A model generated the notes under the pieces. That model was not told the DNA's origin, ran no database searches, and was given only the letters and a program-made list of their open reading frames with translations. Source: Oligoflexia bacterium (GTDB lineage: Bacteria; Bdellovibrionota; Bacteriovoracia; Bacteriovoracales; Bacteriovoracaceae). Taken from it: a stretch of DNA of 64,000 nt. The stretch covers positions 156,380-220,379 of the forward strand of contig JADFZW010000005.1 in assembly GCA_015232355.1 (NCBI GenBank), written 5' to 3'. The translations under genes were made by a program, and so were the position numbers. This document shows positions 1 to 9,210 of the stretch, piece after piece. The first letter of the stretch is position 1; each line of letters starts with the position of its first letter.

Positions 1-346
1 TAAGCTTATTAGATGGATTAACTCCACTAAATATTTCAAACAAATTATCAATAGAAAATTCTATCGCTTGATCGGCGTATGGTATCCTCACTCCCTCTGA
101 TGTAGCAGTAGATGTTGTCATGTGATTTTCTGGCCCCATACTATTAAAATTTGATTGTTTTATTGCAATGGCCGACAATCGCATCAACTCTGCACTCTTT
201 TCAAAGAACTGCGCCTCATTATTACTATTCAATAATTCTAACAATACAGAGTTTACCATTCTAATCACTCTTATCTGCGCTTCATTTAAGTTTTTTGTAT
301 TAATAGAAAAATTCAACATTCCACCTTGTGATGAATATTTTAACAT
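1..346 (-). CDS. Hypothetical protein, C-terminus beyond window
   Basis: I read this open frame directly on the minus strand: 115 codons run without a stop from an ATG at 346 to the window edge, preceded by a GGGAG ribosome-binding site about 9 bases upstream. The visible part is soluble and probably helical (segments such as LNEAQIRVIRMVNSVLLELL and AQFFEKSAELMRLSAIAIKQ), followed by a Thr/Ser-rich stretch and another hydrophobic helix. There is no signal peptide. I do not recognise a family. It lies 72 bases downstream of the PilZ gene on the same strand, so the two may be co-transcribed, which would fit a role in c-di-GMP-linked signalling, but that is inference only. Confidence 0.75.
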   Translation of the reverse strand, partial: MLKYSSQGGMLNFSINTKNLNEAQIRVIRMVNSVLLELLNSNNEAQFFEKSAELMRLSAIAIKQSNFNSMGPENHMTTSTATSEGVRIPYADQAIEFSIDNLFEIFSGVNPSNKL

Positions 347-418
347 AAACTCTTCTCCCTTAGGATGTATTTTATTCGACCAATGTAAATGCCTAAAGAG
401 CTCAATTATTTATTTAAA

Positions 419-901
419 TTATTTATTTAAATGATGAACTCGATGGTCACCTCTGTCAGTTGAAGCATGTTCTGCAAACTTATATATAAACTTAATAAAA
501 TATTCCATTGCCTCAAAAGTCTGAGGAGTTTTGTCAAACTCACATCCAAATTTCAAGTAATTTGTTCCGTCAGCATCTATATACTCTTTACAATATTTCA
601 CATTTACAGTGATAGGTATGTACGCCTTCTGAGTAAAATAAATTCTAAGATCAGCAACACTTTTTTTCCTCAAGTCCTTATAAATCTCATGACCGGTTTG
701 TGAGTTAATATTTATTGCGATCTGAAACAGACATCCTTTTTCAGAAATGTCTACCAATTCAATCGGCAATGTATTGTTATCCTCATCCAAAACAGTGTAA
801 ACACCCAAAAAATTTTGAAACACTACTCTTTCAAATTCTCTTCTTCGTTGTTCAATAGTTTCATTACGTTTTTTGGTAAAGTTGATTACTTCATCAGTCA
901 T
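419..901 (-). CDS. PilZ domain protein, putative c-di-GMP receptor
   Basis: This 160-residue protein carries both PilZ signature elements: the RxxxR motif within RRREFER (residues 19-25) and the (D/N)xSxxG motif as DISEKG (residues 51-56). In the family these bind cyclic di-GMP, and both are intact here, so ligand binding is expected. A beta-rich segment follows to about residue 130, then an amphipathic helix (AMEYFIKFIYKFAEH) and a short charged tail. There is no signal peptide or membrane segment, so it acts in the cytoplasm. No output domain is fused, so it probably signals by contact with a partner protein. The next gene downstream, a hypothetical protein at the window edge, is a candidate partner. 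Confidence 0.85.
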   Translation of the reverse strand: MTDEVINFTKKRNETIEQRRREFERVVFQNFLGVYTVLDEDNNTLPIELVDISEKGCLFQIAININSQTGHEIYKDLRKKSVADLRIYFTQKAYIPITVNVKYCKEYIDADGTNYLKFGCEFDKTPQTFEAMEYFIKFIYKFAEHASTDRGDHRVHHLNK

Positions 902-931
902 CTGCCAACCCCGTATTTATCGCGTTTTAAA

Positions 932-965
932 GTTTATGTTTATCGTTTATCGTTTATCGTTTATT
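932..965. repeat. Heptamer tandem repeat (GTTTATC)n
   Basis: About five head-to-tail copies of the 7-mer GTTTATC/GTTTATT lie just upstream of the PilZ start. The unit is not a multiple of three and sits in a likely promoter region, so copy-number change could alter expression. A shorter related run (GTTTATTGTTTATCG) occurs near 40790-40805. Confidence 0.7.
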
Positions 966-1116
966 AAGATAAAAAAAACTTCTAACATTTATATCAACCT
1001 ACATATCGACAAGTAATTGAAGGACTTTAAATATTTATTTGAATTTTTTTTAGAACAGATAATACGTAATAGAATAGGTAGTGCTTGACAAAAACACTCC
1101 AGTTCTGGACAGAAAA

Positions 1117-2016
1117 TTAACGTTCTAGAACCTTTTGCAGAAAACTATTTAATTCTATTATGTATTTTTCTGGCTTTTGAAAATGAACATTATGAGAACA
1201 ATGATCGATAAATTTCACATTAACATTTGAATAGAGCTTTTTAATTTGCTGACCGATGGTAAAATATTTCTCGTCATCTACTCCAAATAAGCATGTAATG
1301 GGAAAAAGCATCTGTAACTGCTTTATCTTTTCATGAAATGAATCAAAACTTGTTACTCCCAGAAGCTTAATTGCTTTATCTAATTCAACGGGATCATTTC
1401 TTTGTAATTTATTAATCAGAAAGTTATTGTAATTTTCATGTTGCTTTAATCCTGCAAACAAAGGTTTTTCATACCAACGCTCTAAAAAATCTTTAAAGGT
1501 AGTTTTGTTGATATTCGCAAATAACTTGCAATCAGCTTGTTTGCGTTCTTCTCTCTCTTTTTGATCTGTGATACCAAAAGAAGTTGATTCTAAAAAAAGA
1601 CCTTTGGTTTGTTGATTTGCCAATGCCAAAGAGATGGCAATTCTGCTACCCATAGAATAGCCAACAAAGACTGGAGCTAAAATACTTTGTTCTCTTATCC
1701 ACTGCTGAAGAGAATCGATAAATTCTTGAGTTTCAATTCTTTGATCACCGATAGGAGAGGAATTGTGTCCAGGAAGGTTTATTAAATATATATTACAGCA
1801 ATCAACTACGGATGAATCTAATTTGCAAGTAATCTCATGCCAATCATGATGAGATCCCATAAAACCATGAAAGAATATAATGTCCAAGGATGTTTTCTTA
1901 AATAATTTATCTTGAAACTTGCACTTGTAACAATAATAGTTAAAAAATTTAAATCTATGTTCTGTGAAATTCATCTGGAAAATATAATTTAGTTTGTTAT
2001 CATTGGTCAATGTCAA
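1117..2016 (-). CDS. menH: Alpha/beta hydrolase, MenH-like (SHCHC synthase)
   Basis: This 299-residue protein looks like MenH, which removes pyruvate from SEPHCHC to give SHCHC in menaquinone synthesis. Visible elements are an oxyanion-hole segment HGFMGS (50-55), the nucleophile elbow GYSMGS with Ser121, an Asp in GVDDEKY (about 248) and a His in HCSHNVH (about 275). The stretch ESTSFGITDQKEREER followed by a WYEKPLFAGL segment matches the lid region typical of MenH (WYxxPxFASL), which separates it from generic hydrolases. The start is TTG, with AAGG 9 bases upstream; an ATG 14 codons in has a poorer ribosome-binding site. No other men genes are adjacent, so another hydrolase role is possible. 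Confidence 0.65.
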   Translation of the reverse strand: MTLTNDNKLNYIFQMNFTEHRFKFFNYYCYKCKFQDKLFKKTSLDIIFFHGFMGSHHDWHEITCKLDSSVVDCCNIYLINLPGHNSSPIGDQRIETQEFIDSLQQWIREQSILAPVFVGYSMGSRIAISLALANQQTKGLFLESTSFGITDQKEREERKQADCKLFANINKTTFKDFLERWYEKPLFAGLKQHENYNNFLINKLQRNDPVELDKAIKLLGVTSFDSFHEKIKQLQMLFPITCLFGVDDEKYFTIGQQIKKLYSNVNVKFIDHCSHNVHFQKPEKYIIELNSFLQKVLER

Positions 2017-2056
2017 TTATCTCAACCTTTATCAACAAAATAATAGGTTATAAAAA

Positions 2057-4993
2057 ATGATATCACTTTTTAAATTCACTCTTGATAAATTCACTCTTAT
2101 TCTTACTGCCATTGTTGTTTATTGCAGCAACATTGCTCTTTATGCTGAAGGAATCACTCTCAATAACTATTTAACCACGGATAATACAACATACTTTAAG
2201 TATAAAACAAATGGCAAACCAGATTTTCAATATATTATTCCCTTAGAAGAAAAAGAATTACTACTAAATAAAATCTATCCTCTCAGCACTCAATTCGAAC
2301 AATTATATCGAGAGAGTTTTGGTTTTGAATTAGATGAATACTCCACTATCGTTATTCCCTCTCAAAATAATCAAATTGCCAATGCATTTGCTACAACTAT
2401 TCCTCAACACTTAAACGTCTATTACTGGGGAGGAGTTTCATTAATAGAAGAGATGTCCGAAAGATCGTGGGTAACAGGACTAATCCAACATGAAGGAGCC
2501 CATCTCTATCAATTAAGTGCTAAGACAGGATTTGCACAATTCACAAAAGATATTTTTGGTAATAACTTCTTTTTTCTATATCCAATAATTCCTATTCCGG
2601 TTTTCGTGTATCCAAATATTTTGTTACCTACCTTCTTACTTGAAGGTAATGCAGTTTTAAATGAATCCATACATGATAATGGCGGTCGACTTTATAGCGG
2701 AAAGACTCGTGGGATATTTTATGCTCTCTTGAAAGATCAAAAATTAGATGTAATACGGTTGTTAAATAATCATCTCAATTTCCCATTTACAGAGGAAAAA
2801 TATTTAGTTGGTGCATATTTTAATCTCTTCTTAGCTCAAAAATTTGGAGTGGAAAAAGTTAATAAATTTTTCTTAGAGCATGGAACTCACTACTTTATTC
2901 CTTTAATTATTGATAAGACTTTTAGTAGACATTTTCAGTCAAGTTTTTACACTTTAGTTGATGAGTTTATTAAATCTTATGAAAAAGAGGCCATAAAGCA
3001 AAAAAGAGATGAAAATGATAATAATCTACTCAAATCACTTTATAACCACCCTTTAAATGCTGACTCTGATACCATCTACTTTTTAAGCGATGAAGATGGT
3101 CGCAGTTATCCTACGCTTAATCTTATTGATAAAAAGACTCTCGCTCTCTCAAGAATGGAAATAGATTTGCCTGCAGGCAAGGTATTTAAATATAGCGATG
3201 GAAATTATTACTCTGCTACCAGCAGACAATTATCAACTTCAGAGTACGTCTATGGTCTTTGGGGAGAAAATAAAAAATTCCTTCAAAAATTTCACTCTAA
3301 ATTTGTAGTAGATTTCATTTCACAAAAAGATAAAGATAAAGATAAAGATAAAGATAAAGATCAAGTGCTTTATTTTGATGTAAAAAAATCTTTTGATGAA
3401 CATCAACTATTTTTAAATGATAAGTTGGTAGGGGCCGCAAACTCGATGGCCCTAATGGATCCTAGAGGTAACGGCGATGTCTACTACTTTAAACAAGAAG
3501 GAAGTGACAGGACACTCTACAAAAATCAAACAAAATTAACCTCCTTTAAGGGATACTATTCCAAAATGGTAGAAGTTGATGTTAATGATTCTTGTAATGT
3601 CTATTTTATTGCCTCAACTGAATTTGGAGAATCACTATTCGTTTATAAAAGCAGTCAAAATAAAATTTTCAGAGTAACCTCATCTGATGTAGTGGATAAT
3701 GCAAAAGTAGTAGATAAAAATCATATTCTAATCTCTGAAATAACCTCTAGTGGATATGAGTACAAAATAGTTAAAAAAATAGCTGATGAACATTTAAAAG
3801 AGGAGCAACCGGCATTCTATGATTTGAATTTAAAATTAAACTCAAATCTAAATTCTGATTCTAATTCCAACTCCAACTCCAACAATAACAAAGATATCTC
3901 CCAATCTCCATACAACTCCTTTACCTCTCTTCGAATGTCTACATGGGATTATCGTTATTCAAAAAATAATGATGATGATAGCTTACATAAATTAAGCGCT
4001 AAATTAGGAGATCCTCTGCAAAGAAATTTTTTAAATATCTCTGTTGAATTTAAAAATACGATTGGCAGTAGTGATTTTTACTTAACTTATCTAAATGCTA
4101 TATATCCACTAAACTTTTTTGTATCATTAGAAAATTTTCACAAATATGGAAGATTTGCTGATCGCCGTTGGAATAGCAAAAATAATTATTATGATTTAGA
4201 AGCAGGAATTTCTTATCCAGCATATCTGTGGGGTTATTGGAAATTAAATAGTGCTCTTAGTTCCATCTTTCATTCAGATGCCTACTACCCATTTGCACTC
4301 TATTTTCTCTTAAAGTTAGATAGAAGGATAGCTTTTCCTCTCTCTTTTTCTCCCTATCGCTACTTTAATTTACAATTAGAAAATATCAATGACTATAAAA
4401 GAGGAGAGGTAAATATTTTTCAAAAAAGCCGCTATCGTCGCACCAATATCAGTGAAGAATTTATCTTCGATTTTGGTAAAGAAAGAATTATTGAACAACA
4501 GATGGATTATTTTTATAGTGATGATTGGGAACTCTATTATGCTCAAAATATTAAATCTAACACTAGCTCACTAACCGATGAAAAAAACAATTATAGCGTA
4601 AATAGTGGTGGAATTTCTGGAAAACTACTTCCTACCATTGAAAGAGATTTTAGACGTTACAGAAATAATTACTCCTTAAGTGCTTTTCGATATGGGATGG
4701 GAGGAAAGATGGTAATAAATCATGCTGATTATTTTAAAATATTTCCAATTTCTATTCGAAGATCCGCTTTAAGGTTATTTGCAAATTATATAAAATTTCC
4801 CTCTCAAGATTATTCAGTCATAGTCAAACCACACACATCAGGGTTACGAGATTATGATACTGAAATAGGCACTGGATATCAATGTGAACTATTACTCGCA
4901 CACATTCAACCAATAAAACTTTCTTTAGATTATGTCAGTAGTACTCGTGAAACTAATAAATCACTTTTCATAAGTTTATTAGGTGAGTTTTAA
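2057..4993 (+). CDS. Exported peptidase-MA-like protease with propeller and C-terminal barrel
   Basis: This 978-residue protein begins with a signal peptide (likely cleaved after ALYA, residue 30). Residues 90-300 carry a gluzincin core: HEGAH at 145-149 fits HExxH, and the Glu of LLEGNAV (about 196) fits the third zinc ligand, as in peptidase-MA-like proteins. Residues about 330-600 are beta-rich and look like a WD/TolB-type propeller. The last 350 residues are amphipathic strands ending in ...SLLGEF, as expected for an outer-membrane barrel with a terminal Phe. Two in-frame hexanucleotide repeats encode a KD run and an NS run in the linkers. I infer a surface protease anchored by its own barrel; its substrate is unknown. 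Confidence 0.75.
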   Translation: MISLFKFTLDKFTLILTAIVVYCSNIALYAEGITLNNYLTTDNTTYFKYKTNGKPDFQYIIPLEEKELLLNKIYPLSTQFEQLYRESFGFELDEYSTIVIPSQNNQIANAFATTIPQHLNVYYWGGVSLIEEMSERSWVTGLIQHEGAHLYQLSAKTGFAQFTKDIFGNNFFFLYPIIPIPVFVYPNILLPTFLLEGNAVLNESIHDNGGRLYSGKTRGIFYALLKDQKLDVIRLLNNHLNFPFTEEKYLVGAYFNLFLAQKFGVEKVNKFFLEHGTHYFIPLIIDKTFSRHFQSSFYTLVDEFIKSYEKEAIKQKRDENDNNLLKSLYNHPLNADSDTIYFLSDEDGRSYPTLNLIDKKTLALSRMEIDLPAGKVFKYSDGNYYSATSRQLSTSEYVYGLWGENKKFLQKFHSKFVVDFISQKDKDKDKDKDKDQVLYFDVKKSFDEHQLFLNDKLVGAANSMALMDPRGNGDVYYFKQEGSDRTLYKNQTKLTSFKGYYSKMVEVDVNDSCNVYFIASTEFGESLFVYKSSQNKIFRVTSSDVVDNAKVVDKNHILISEITSSGYEYKIVKKIADEHLKEEQPAFYDLNLKLNSNLNSDSNSNSNSNNNKDISQSPYNSFTSLRMSTWDYRYSKNNDDDSLHKLSAKLGDPLQRNFLNISVEFKNTIGSSDFYLTYLNAIYPLNFFVSLENFHKYGRFADRRWNSKNNYYDLEAGISYPAYLWGYWKLNSALSSIFHSDAYYPFALYFLLKLDRRIAFPLSFSPYRYFNLQLENINDYKRGEVNIFQKSRYRRTNISEEFIFDFGKERIIEQQMDYFYSDDWELYYAQNIKSNTSSLTDEKNNYSVNSGGISGKLLPTIERDFRRYRNNYSLSAFRYGMGGKMVINHADYFKIFPISIRRSALRLFANYIKFPSQDYSVIVKPHTSGLRDYDTEIGTGYQCELLLAHIQPIKLSLDYVSSTRETNKSLFISLLGEF

Positions 4994-5002
4994 ATTTTTA
5001 AA

Positions 5003-6349
5003 TTACATCTTCATTCTTTTTAATGGCATTTCAGTCGCATTAGTTTCATTTCTATTTTCATTTCTAGTTTCATTTCTAGTTTGATTTATAGTTTCATCTC
5101 TTTTCCTCTTATGTCCAATTGATTGATATTTTTTTCTTTCATTATTCAAATCTAATGTGAATTCTTCTTGATAGAATTTCTCAAGTAAATCTTTACAGGA
5201 TTTTTTATCGATTTGTCTTATTGCATGTCCTTTAAAACAATCTCTAAGTTCAAAAAATCTCTTCCATCCTTTTGTATCTTGGCGATTATAGACGATGCTG
5301 GTATATTCAGTTAGATCACTGTCAATATCAATTTTTGAATTATTTTGTAACTCTTTTAATTTAATATGAGTAATTTTGCTAAATTCCCTTTCGAAATGTT
5401 TCAAAAATCTACTGGCCATAACTTCGTTGAATTTTCCTGGAATCCATTGAGGAATGGCCATTGATCTAAGAGGAGCATAATTTGCTTCAATGTAATCGGT
5501 AACACAAACCCCCTCATCACTCTCATCATACATTAAATGATTATAGTGTTTTTTATCAAATTTCTCTATGGGATTTTCATAAAAGGGAGCAAAACCTTTA
5601 GAGTCTCCAATATCTCTAAAAACAATTTTTCCTGTTGGTTTAAAATTTTTATCCAATTCAACTAAATATTGTTGTGAGTGACTTGAAGTTAAAAACATTC
5701 CTGTATGAGCAGCAAACTCAGCAGTGGCCTTTGCTAGTGATTTAATAAGATTATCTTTCCAAAACACTTCCGGACTATTACTCCCATTCATCTTAGCAAG
5801 TTTAACTCCAAGATCTTGGTGAAATACGGAAAATGCAGGTAAATAATATTTTTCACCAGTGGCCAACTCACCCAATGTTCGCACTACAAACCCCTGCTCA
5901 ATCTTACTTTTTTTATCTTTAATCATATAACCAACAGGCTCTGGCAAAATTTTTAGATGTTGAAGTTCATAAGCATCACTTTTTACAATTCTATCTTGTA
6001 ATCTTTGTGCAAATTTTGAATCTAAAAATTCACCTTCATTTAAATCTTTATCTTGCCAATCTCCTCCTGTCTTATTAGTTGATACTTTAATTGAAAAAAC
6101 AGCACCATTATCAGGATTTTCTACAATTATTGAACGAGAAGCAGTTAAGTATCCATTAAAAAAATTATACTCCTGTGATGGATAACCATTTTCTTTTAAC
6201 AAATTTTTTATCTGTACATGAAATTTCGTATCCTCTGGATTAATCGGCCAACGAATAAAGGTTTCCATCTTTCCATTATGTTCTTCTCTTACTACAAGAG
6301 AATCTCTTACTTCTTTAGGTAAATTCCACTCGTAAGAATCACCTATCAA
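5003..6349 (-). CDS. Hypothetical protein with weak siderophore-synthetase-like (IucA/IucC) motif; 5' end disputed
   Basis: From a TTG at 6349 this frame gives 448 residues. The segment SSHSQQYLVELD...KIVFRDIGD (about 220-250) resembles the HxQN...RD active-site pattern of IucA/IucC-type synthetases, but the rest is not recognisable, so function is open. The tail is low-complexity (RNET/RNEN repeats, then PLKRMKM). The frame is open for 33 codons upstream of the TTG and those codons look protein-like, yet they contain no ATG, GTG or TTG. They are bounded by an in-frame TAA at 6449-6451, directly after a small frame that encodes a signal peptide. The gene may therefore be the body of an exported protein split by a nonsense codon. 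Confidence 0.6.
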   Translation of the reverse strand: MIGDSYEWNLPKEVRDSLVVREEHNGKMETFIRWPINPEDTKFHVQIKNLLKENGYPSQEYNFFNGYLTASRSIIVENPDNGAVFSIKVSTNKTGGDWQDKDLNEGEFLDSKFAQRLQDRIVKSDAYELQHLKILPEPVGYMIKDKKSKIEQGFVVRTLGELATGEKYYLPAFSVFHQDLGVKLAKMNGSNSPEVFWKDNLIKSLAKATAEFAAHTGMFLTSSHSQQYLVELDKNFKPTGKIVFRDIGDSKGFAPFYENPIEKFDKKHYNHLMYDESDEGVCVTDYIEANYAPLRSMAIPQWIPGKFNEVMASRFLKHFEREFSKITHIKLKELQNNSKIDIDSDLTEYTSIVYNRQDTKGWKRFFELRDCFKGHAIRQIDKKSCKDLLEKFYQEEFTLDLNNERKKYQSIGHKRKRDETINQTRNETRNENRNETNATEMPLKRMKM

Positions 6350-6448
6350 TCTTTCTGGAACTAAGTAATGAGATAATTTAAAAGATTGCGGGGCCCTTTT
6401 TGAAGGATCATTTGCACTATTATAGTTAAATTCCCAATCTAAAAATTT

Positions 6449-6631
6449 TTAAACTGTATCTGGTATTTCTGCAGCTGCTATACCTAGTGCTAGTGCTAGT
6501 ACTAAATAAGGCACAATTATAAGTTTAAAAACAATAAACCATCTTGCTTGATAATTTTTTTTTCTTCCATGCATATTCATAACAAAATCACTCCTTCTTT
6601 TGTCCTTTGTTGTGGTTTTTCTATCAACCAT
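6449..6631 (-). CDS. 60-residue signal-peptide/membrane segment, in frame with the downstream gene
   Basis: This small frame encodes a basic N-terminus, one hydrophobic stretch (IVFKLIIVPYLVLALALGIA) and a plausible signal peptidase site after IAAA. A TAA follows six residues later. The next 33 codons and the 448-residue protein downstream continue in exactly the same frame, so reading through the TAA would give a 542-residue exported protein. It is either the 5' part of a gene broken by a point mutation, or an independent small membrane protein. Of its several Met codons, the one at MHGRKKNY is the most natural start for a signal peptide. Confidence 0.5.
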   Translation of the reverse strand: MVDRKTTTKDKRRSDFVMNMHGRKKNYQARWFIVFKLIIVPYLVLALALGIAAAEIPDTV

Positions 6632-6706
6632 TATACAAAAATTATTGTAACGTCATTTGATTACTTTAAAGCTATTTATTGTTAACAAAAAATATTTTAA
6701 TTATTT

Positions 6707-6768
6707 TTAAATAAACTTTATTTGCAAAATAAATATTTATTATTTATTTTTAAATAAAGTTTATTTAA
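6707..6768. repeat. 17-bp perfect inverted repeat in AT-rich intergenic DNA
   Basis: The arms TTAAATAAACTTTATTT (6707-6723) and its exact reverse complement (6752-6768) flank a 28-base loop of almost pure A+T. It lies between the promoter side of the small signal-peptide gene and the 3' end of the next minus-strand gene. It could be a bidirectional terminator-like hairpin or a protein-binding dyad. No U-run pattern clearly favours termination. Confidence 0.65.
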
Positions 6769-6850
6769 TATTCATGTTATTTGAGTATATACTTTATCAA
6801 TAGACTAAAATTAGATTGAAATTATCAGTGGCAAGCAAAATTGTCATACA

Positions 6851-7585
6851 TTAGTACCAAACATCAACATTTTGCTTTTTTTCTACTTGGTCATATAAAA
6901 CTCTACTTATTTTAGCTATGGCATCCTTTTCTATCAACCGCTTAACAGCATCCTCTCTGGCACTTGAAAGTATGTCATCCATATCGAAGAAAACATTATT
7001 ACAAAAAGCAAGTGAAGTGTTTTTATTTGAAATAATCTCTTTTACCAATGGAAGCAATCTTTGTTTATTATTATCTGTTACATAGAATTTATCCCCGACA
7101 TTTTCTTTTATTTTTTTATTTAAATACTCATCTCTTATCTTACCATCTCTCATTTTTACTAAAAAATCTCTCGCATCCCTTAAAGAAGATATATTAGCAT
7201 CTACATCTTGTTTTTTCTTCATTAACTTTTGCAGTATCAATAAGTTTGAAACTGCGAATACAGCAGTTGTTCCACTTATAACTGCACCAGAACCTAGTCC
7301 AGCAAATACGCTACCTGCTGGAGTAATTATCGGTGCTAACAAAATTGATGTCGCTACCGTTGAACAAACTGCCATTGCACCTCCACCCACCGTTCCAGTA
7401 ACATCAATAATCCAACCACTAGCAATTGCTAATTTGTATGCTAACCGTAACCTCTCTTGTTTTTTTATTTCATACTCATATTTTTTTACGCAATCAATGT
7501 TTTTTGCATAAACAATACTAGATAAGTTACAAATAGAAAAAAATAGAACAACGATAAATAAATAAAAAATATTTCCCTTTTTCAT
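6851..7585 (-). CDS. Exported protein with glycine-rich hydrophobic segments, unknown function
   Basis: This 244-residue protein starts with a clear signal peptide (cleavage likely after IVYA, about residue 27) behind a good ribosome-binding site (AAGGAATACCT-ATG). After a short charged helix come two or three Gly/Ala-rich hydrophobic stretches (about residues 55-125), suggesting membrane insertion. A highly charged helical C-terminal half follows (KKKQDVDANISSLRDARDFL). I do not recognise a family. The plan of signal peptide, short coil, small-residue membrane helices and charged helices is reminiscent of the two large proteins at the right end of the window, although no sequence identity is evident by eye. 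Confidence 0.75.
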   Translation of the reverse strand: MKKGNIFYLFIVVLFFSICNLSSIVYAKNIDCVKKYEYEIKKQERLRLAYKLAIASGWIIDVTGTVGGGAMAVCSTVATSILLAPIITPAGSVFAGLGSGAVISGTTAVFAVSNLLILQKLMKKKQDVDANISSLRDARDFLVKMRDGKIRDEYLNKKIKENVGDKFYVTDNNKQRLLPLVKEIISNKNTSLAFCNNVFFDMDDILSSAREDAVKRLIEKDAIAKISRVLYDQVEKKQNVDVWY

Positions 7586-7767
7586 AGGTATTCCTTGAAT
7601 TAGTTCATTTATATTTTGATAATCTTAAAAATTATTCTAATATAATTGATCTACTTTACAGTAATACCTTTTTGGGTAATAAAATTAAAATCAAAAAAAT
7701 TGCACAGTTAACTCTAAATAAATATTCAATTTATTTTATTTATGGCAAATAAAATTTGGTATCTAAG

Positions 7768-9024
7768 CTACAAGCAAGCAGAGTCTGAACTAACAAATCT
7801 GGTAGAAAAATTAACTGCATTTAAAGTTTGTTCATCGATAACTTTCAATTCAAAATTACTATCTTGATTTAACTCTGTAACTGAAGTTTTACTAAATGCT
7901 GTTACACAATCAGAAAATGGTACATATTTTGACAATGATACATTGGCCCCAATTTGCAAACACCTATTTGAATCTGGAGTATCCTTAATTAAAGCTGCAG
8001 CGGCAGGAGTAGTTGGAAAATTAGTATTCCAATATTGGAACCAAACGTGAGTACTATTAATCATCTGTCTTATAATATACTTGTTACTTCCTTGACTTCT
8101 AACCTGAATAATTTGTACATTTCCCAATACTCCATTTACTGGAATATCTCCAGAGTATGCACTTAAATTCATCCCTGAACCCTCTCCAATACTATCATAA
8201 TAAGAAGGAGATCCTGAACCAAAGAAGAAGAATTTTTTTCCCACATCATCTTTAATTCCACCATAGAGCCAATTGCTATCTATAGAGATAAAATATTTTT
8301 TGCTATCATCATTTGAAATCGTCCAGTACATTCCAGCTCCGGCCGTACCAGAAAAACCACTAAACTTAACTGTTTGTGGAATATTCCAAGAAGAATACCA
8401 AGGTACTAATGCTGAAATATCAAAGGATGTACCGGCCAAACTTTTACAAGTACTATAATTTTGAATATTTGCTACCTTATTATCAAACATACAAGGATCT
8501 ATTCCAAAATTAAGCGCTTTAATATTACTACTCGACATAGTAGCACATTCAGAAGGAGAAGAGAGCACGGTTGGTTTAATGTAGGTACTATAACTATTAC
8601 CTCCAGTTAATTGAAAACAAGTTCCATCTGTAAGATAGGCAGAGGTACACTGATTATTATAATCTATGGCCCAAAGTTTCGAGAGGATCTCTCCTGAAGT
8701 ATAATCCCATCCTCCTGTAGCAGTAATGTAAGGACAACTGGTATAATCACTCAAACAAGTACCAGTTAAATCCTTAACAGTTTTTAAAGTATTATCAATA
8801 GAAGCATCAATAAACGCATCACTTGAGATATCGCTGGAAGCATCACTGGAAGATGCACCAGATTTCAAACCTGCTGGTAAAGCACTATTAAGTGTAGTCC
8901 CAAAAACTGCCTCCGCATTCGCACCACTTGTTAGACCAGATGGTGCGGAATCTTTAGCACTACATGAGATCAATAAAGAAAGTATTAACAGCAGGCCAAA
9001 ATAATTCATAAGTGTTTTACTCAT
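7768..9024 (-). CDS. Surface lipoprotein, unknown function
   Basis: This 418-residue protein has a lipoprotein signal peptide with lipobox LLISC (Cys about 21), then a Ser/Asp/Ala-rich linker with SSDASSDISSDAFIDASIDN-like repetition. The main body is beta-rich, with several Cys residues that could form disulfides (LTGTCLSDYTSCPYI, SPSECATM, DPCMF, STCKSL, NRCLQIG, SDCVTAF). Trp- and Tyr-rich strands (WTISNDDSKKYFISIDSNWLYGG) suggest a ricin- or lectin-like beta-trefoil fold, but I cannot assign one. It is a single gene, with a structured inverted-repeat element just upstream at 9083-9210. The location, anchored to a membrane and facing the periplasm or surface, is well supported. Confidence 0.8.
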   Translation of the reverse strand: MSKTLMNYFGLLLILSLLISCSAKDSAPSGLTSGANAEAVFGTTLNSALPAGLKSGASSSDASSDISSDAFIDASIDNTLKTVKDLTGTCLSDYTSCPYITATGGWDYTSGEILSKLWAIDYNNQCTSAYLTDGTCFQLTGGNSYSTYIKPTVLSSPSECATMSSSNIKALNFGIDPCMFDNKVANIQNYSTCKSLAGTSFDISALVPWYSSWNIPQTVKFSGFSGTAGAGMYWTISNDDSKKYFISIDSNWLYGGIKDDVGKKFFFFGSGSPSYYDSIGEGSGMNLSAYSGDIPVNGVLGNVQIIQVRSQGSNKYIIRQMINSTHVWFQYWNTNFPTTPAAAALIKDTPDSNRCLQIGANVSLSKYVPFSDCVTAFSKTSVTELNQDSNFELKVIDEQTLNAVNFSTRFVSSDSACL

Positions 9025-9082
9025 ATGCTATTTCTCCATCACATATAATATTTAAAATAAATATTTAAGGATTTCTTCTTGC

Positions 9083-9210
9083 TATAGTCTTTAAGAAAAT
9101 GATTCAGGGGCAGGAAAACGAGGCGAGGCGACCGGAGTGTATATAAAAATACATGAGGATCGCCGAGACGAAGTTTGACGAACCCCTGGATTATTTTCTT
9201 AAAGACTATA
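9083..9210. repeat. 128-bp GC-enriched inverted-repeat element (REP/structured-RNA-like)
   Basis: TATAGTCTTTAAGAAAAT at 9083-9100 and its exact reverse complement at 9193-9210 form perfect 18-bp outer arms. Inside them, CAGGGG pairs with CCCCTG. A central block has an inner hairpin TGTAT-ATAAAA-ATACA flanked by GACCGGAG and GAGGATCGCCGAG. The interior is far more GC-rich than its surroundings. Together this predicts a long interrupted hairpin. It resembles repeated extragenic palindromic elements of other proteobacteria in general plan; that match is from memory and uncertain. Confidence 0.7.

Noticed and set aside
168..434. Plus-strand open frame at the left edge
   Set aside because: The minus strand carries a better frame with a ribosome-binding site that runs off the edge; the plus frame has poor composition.
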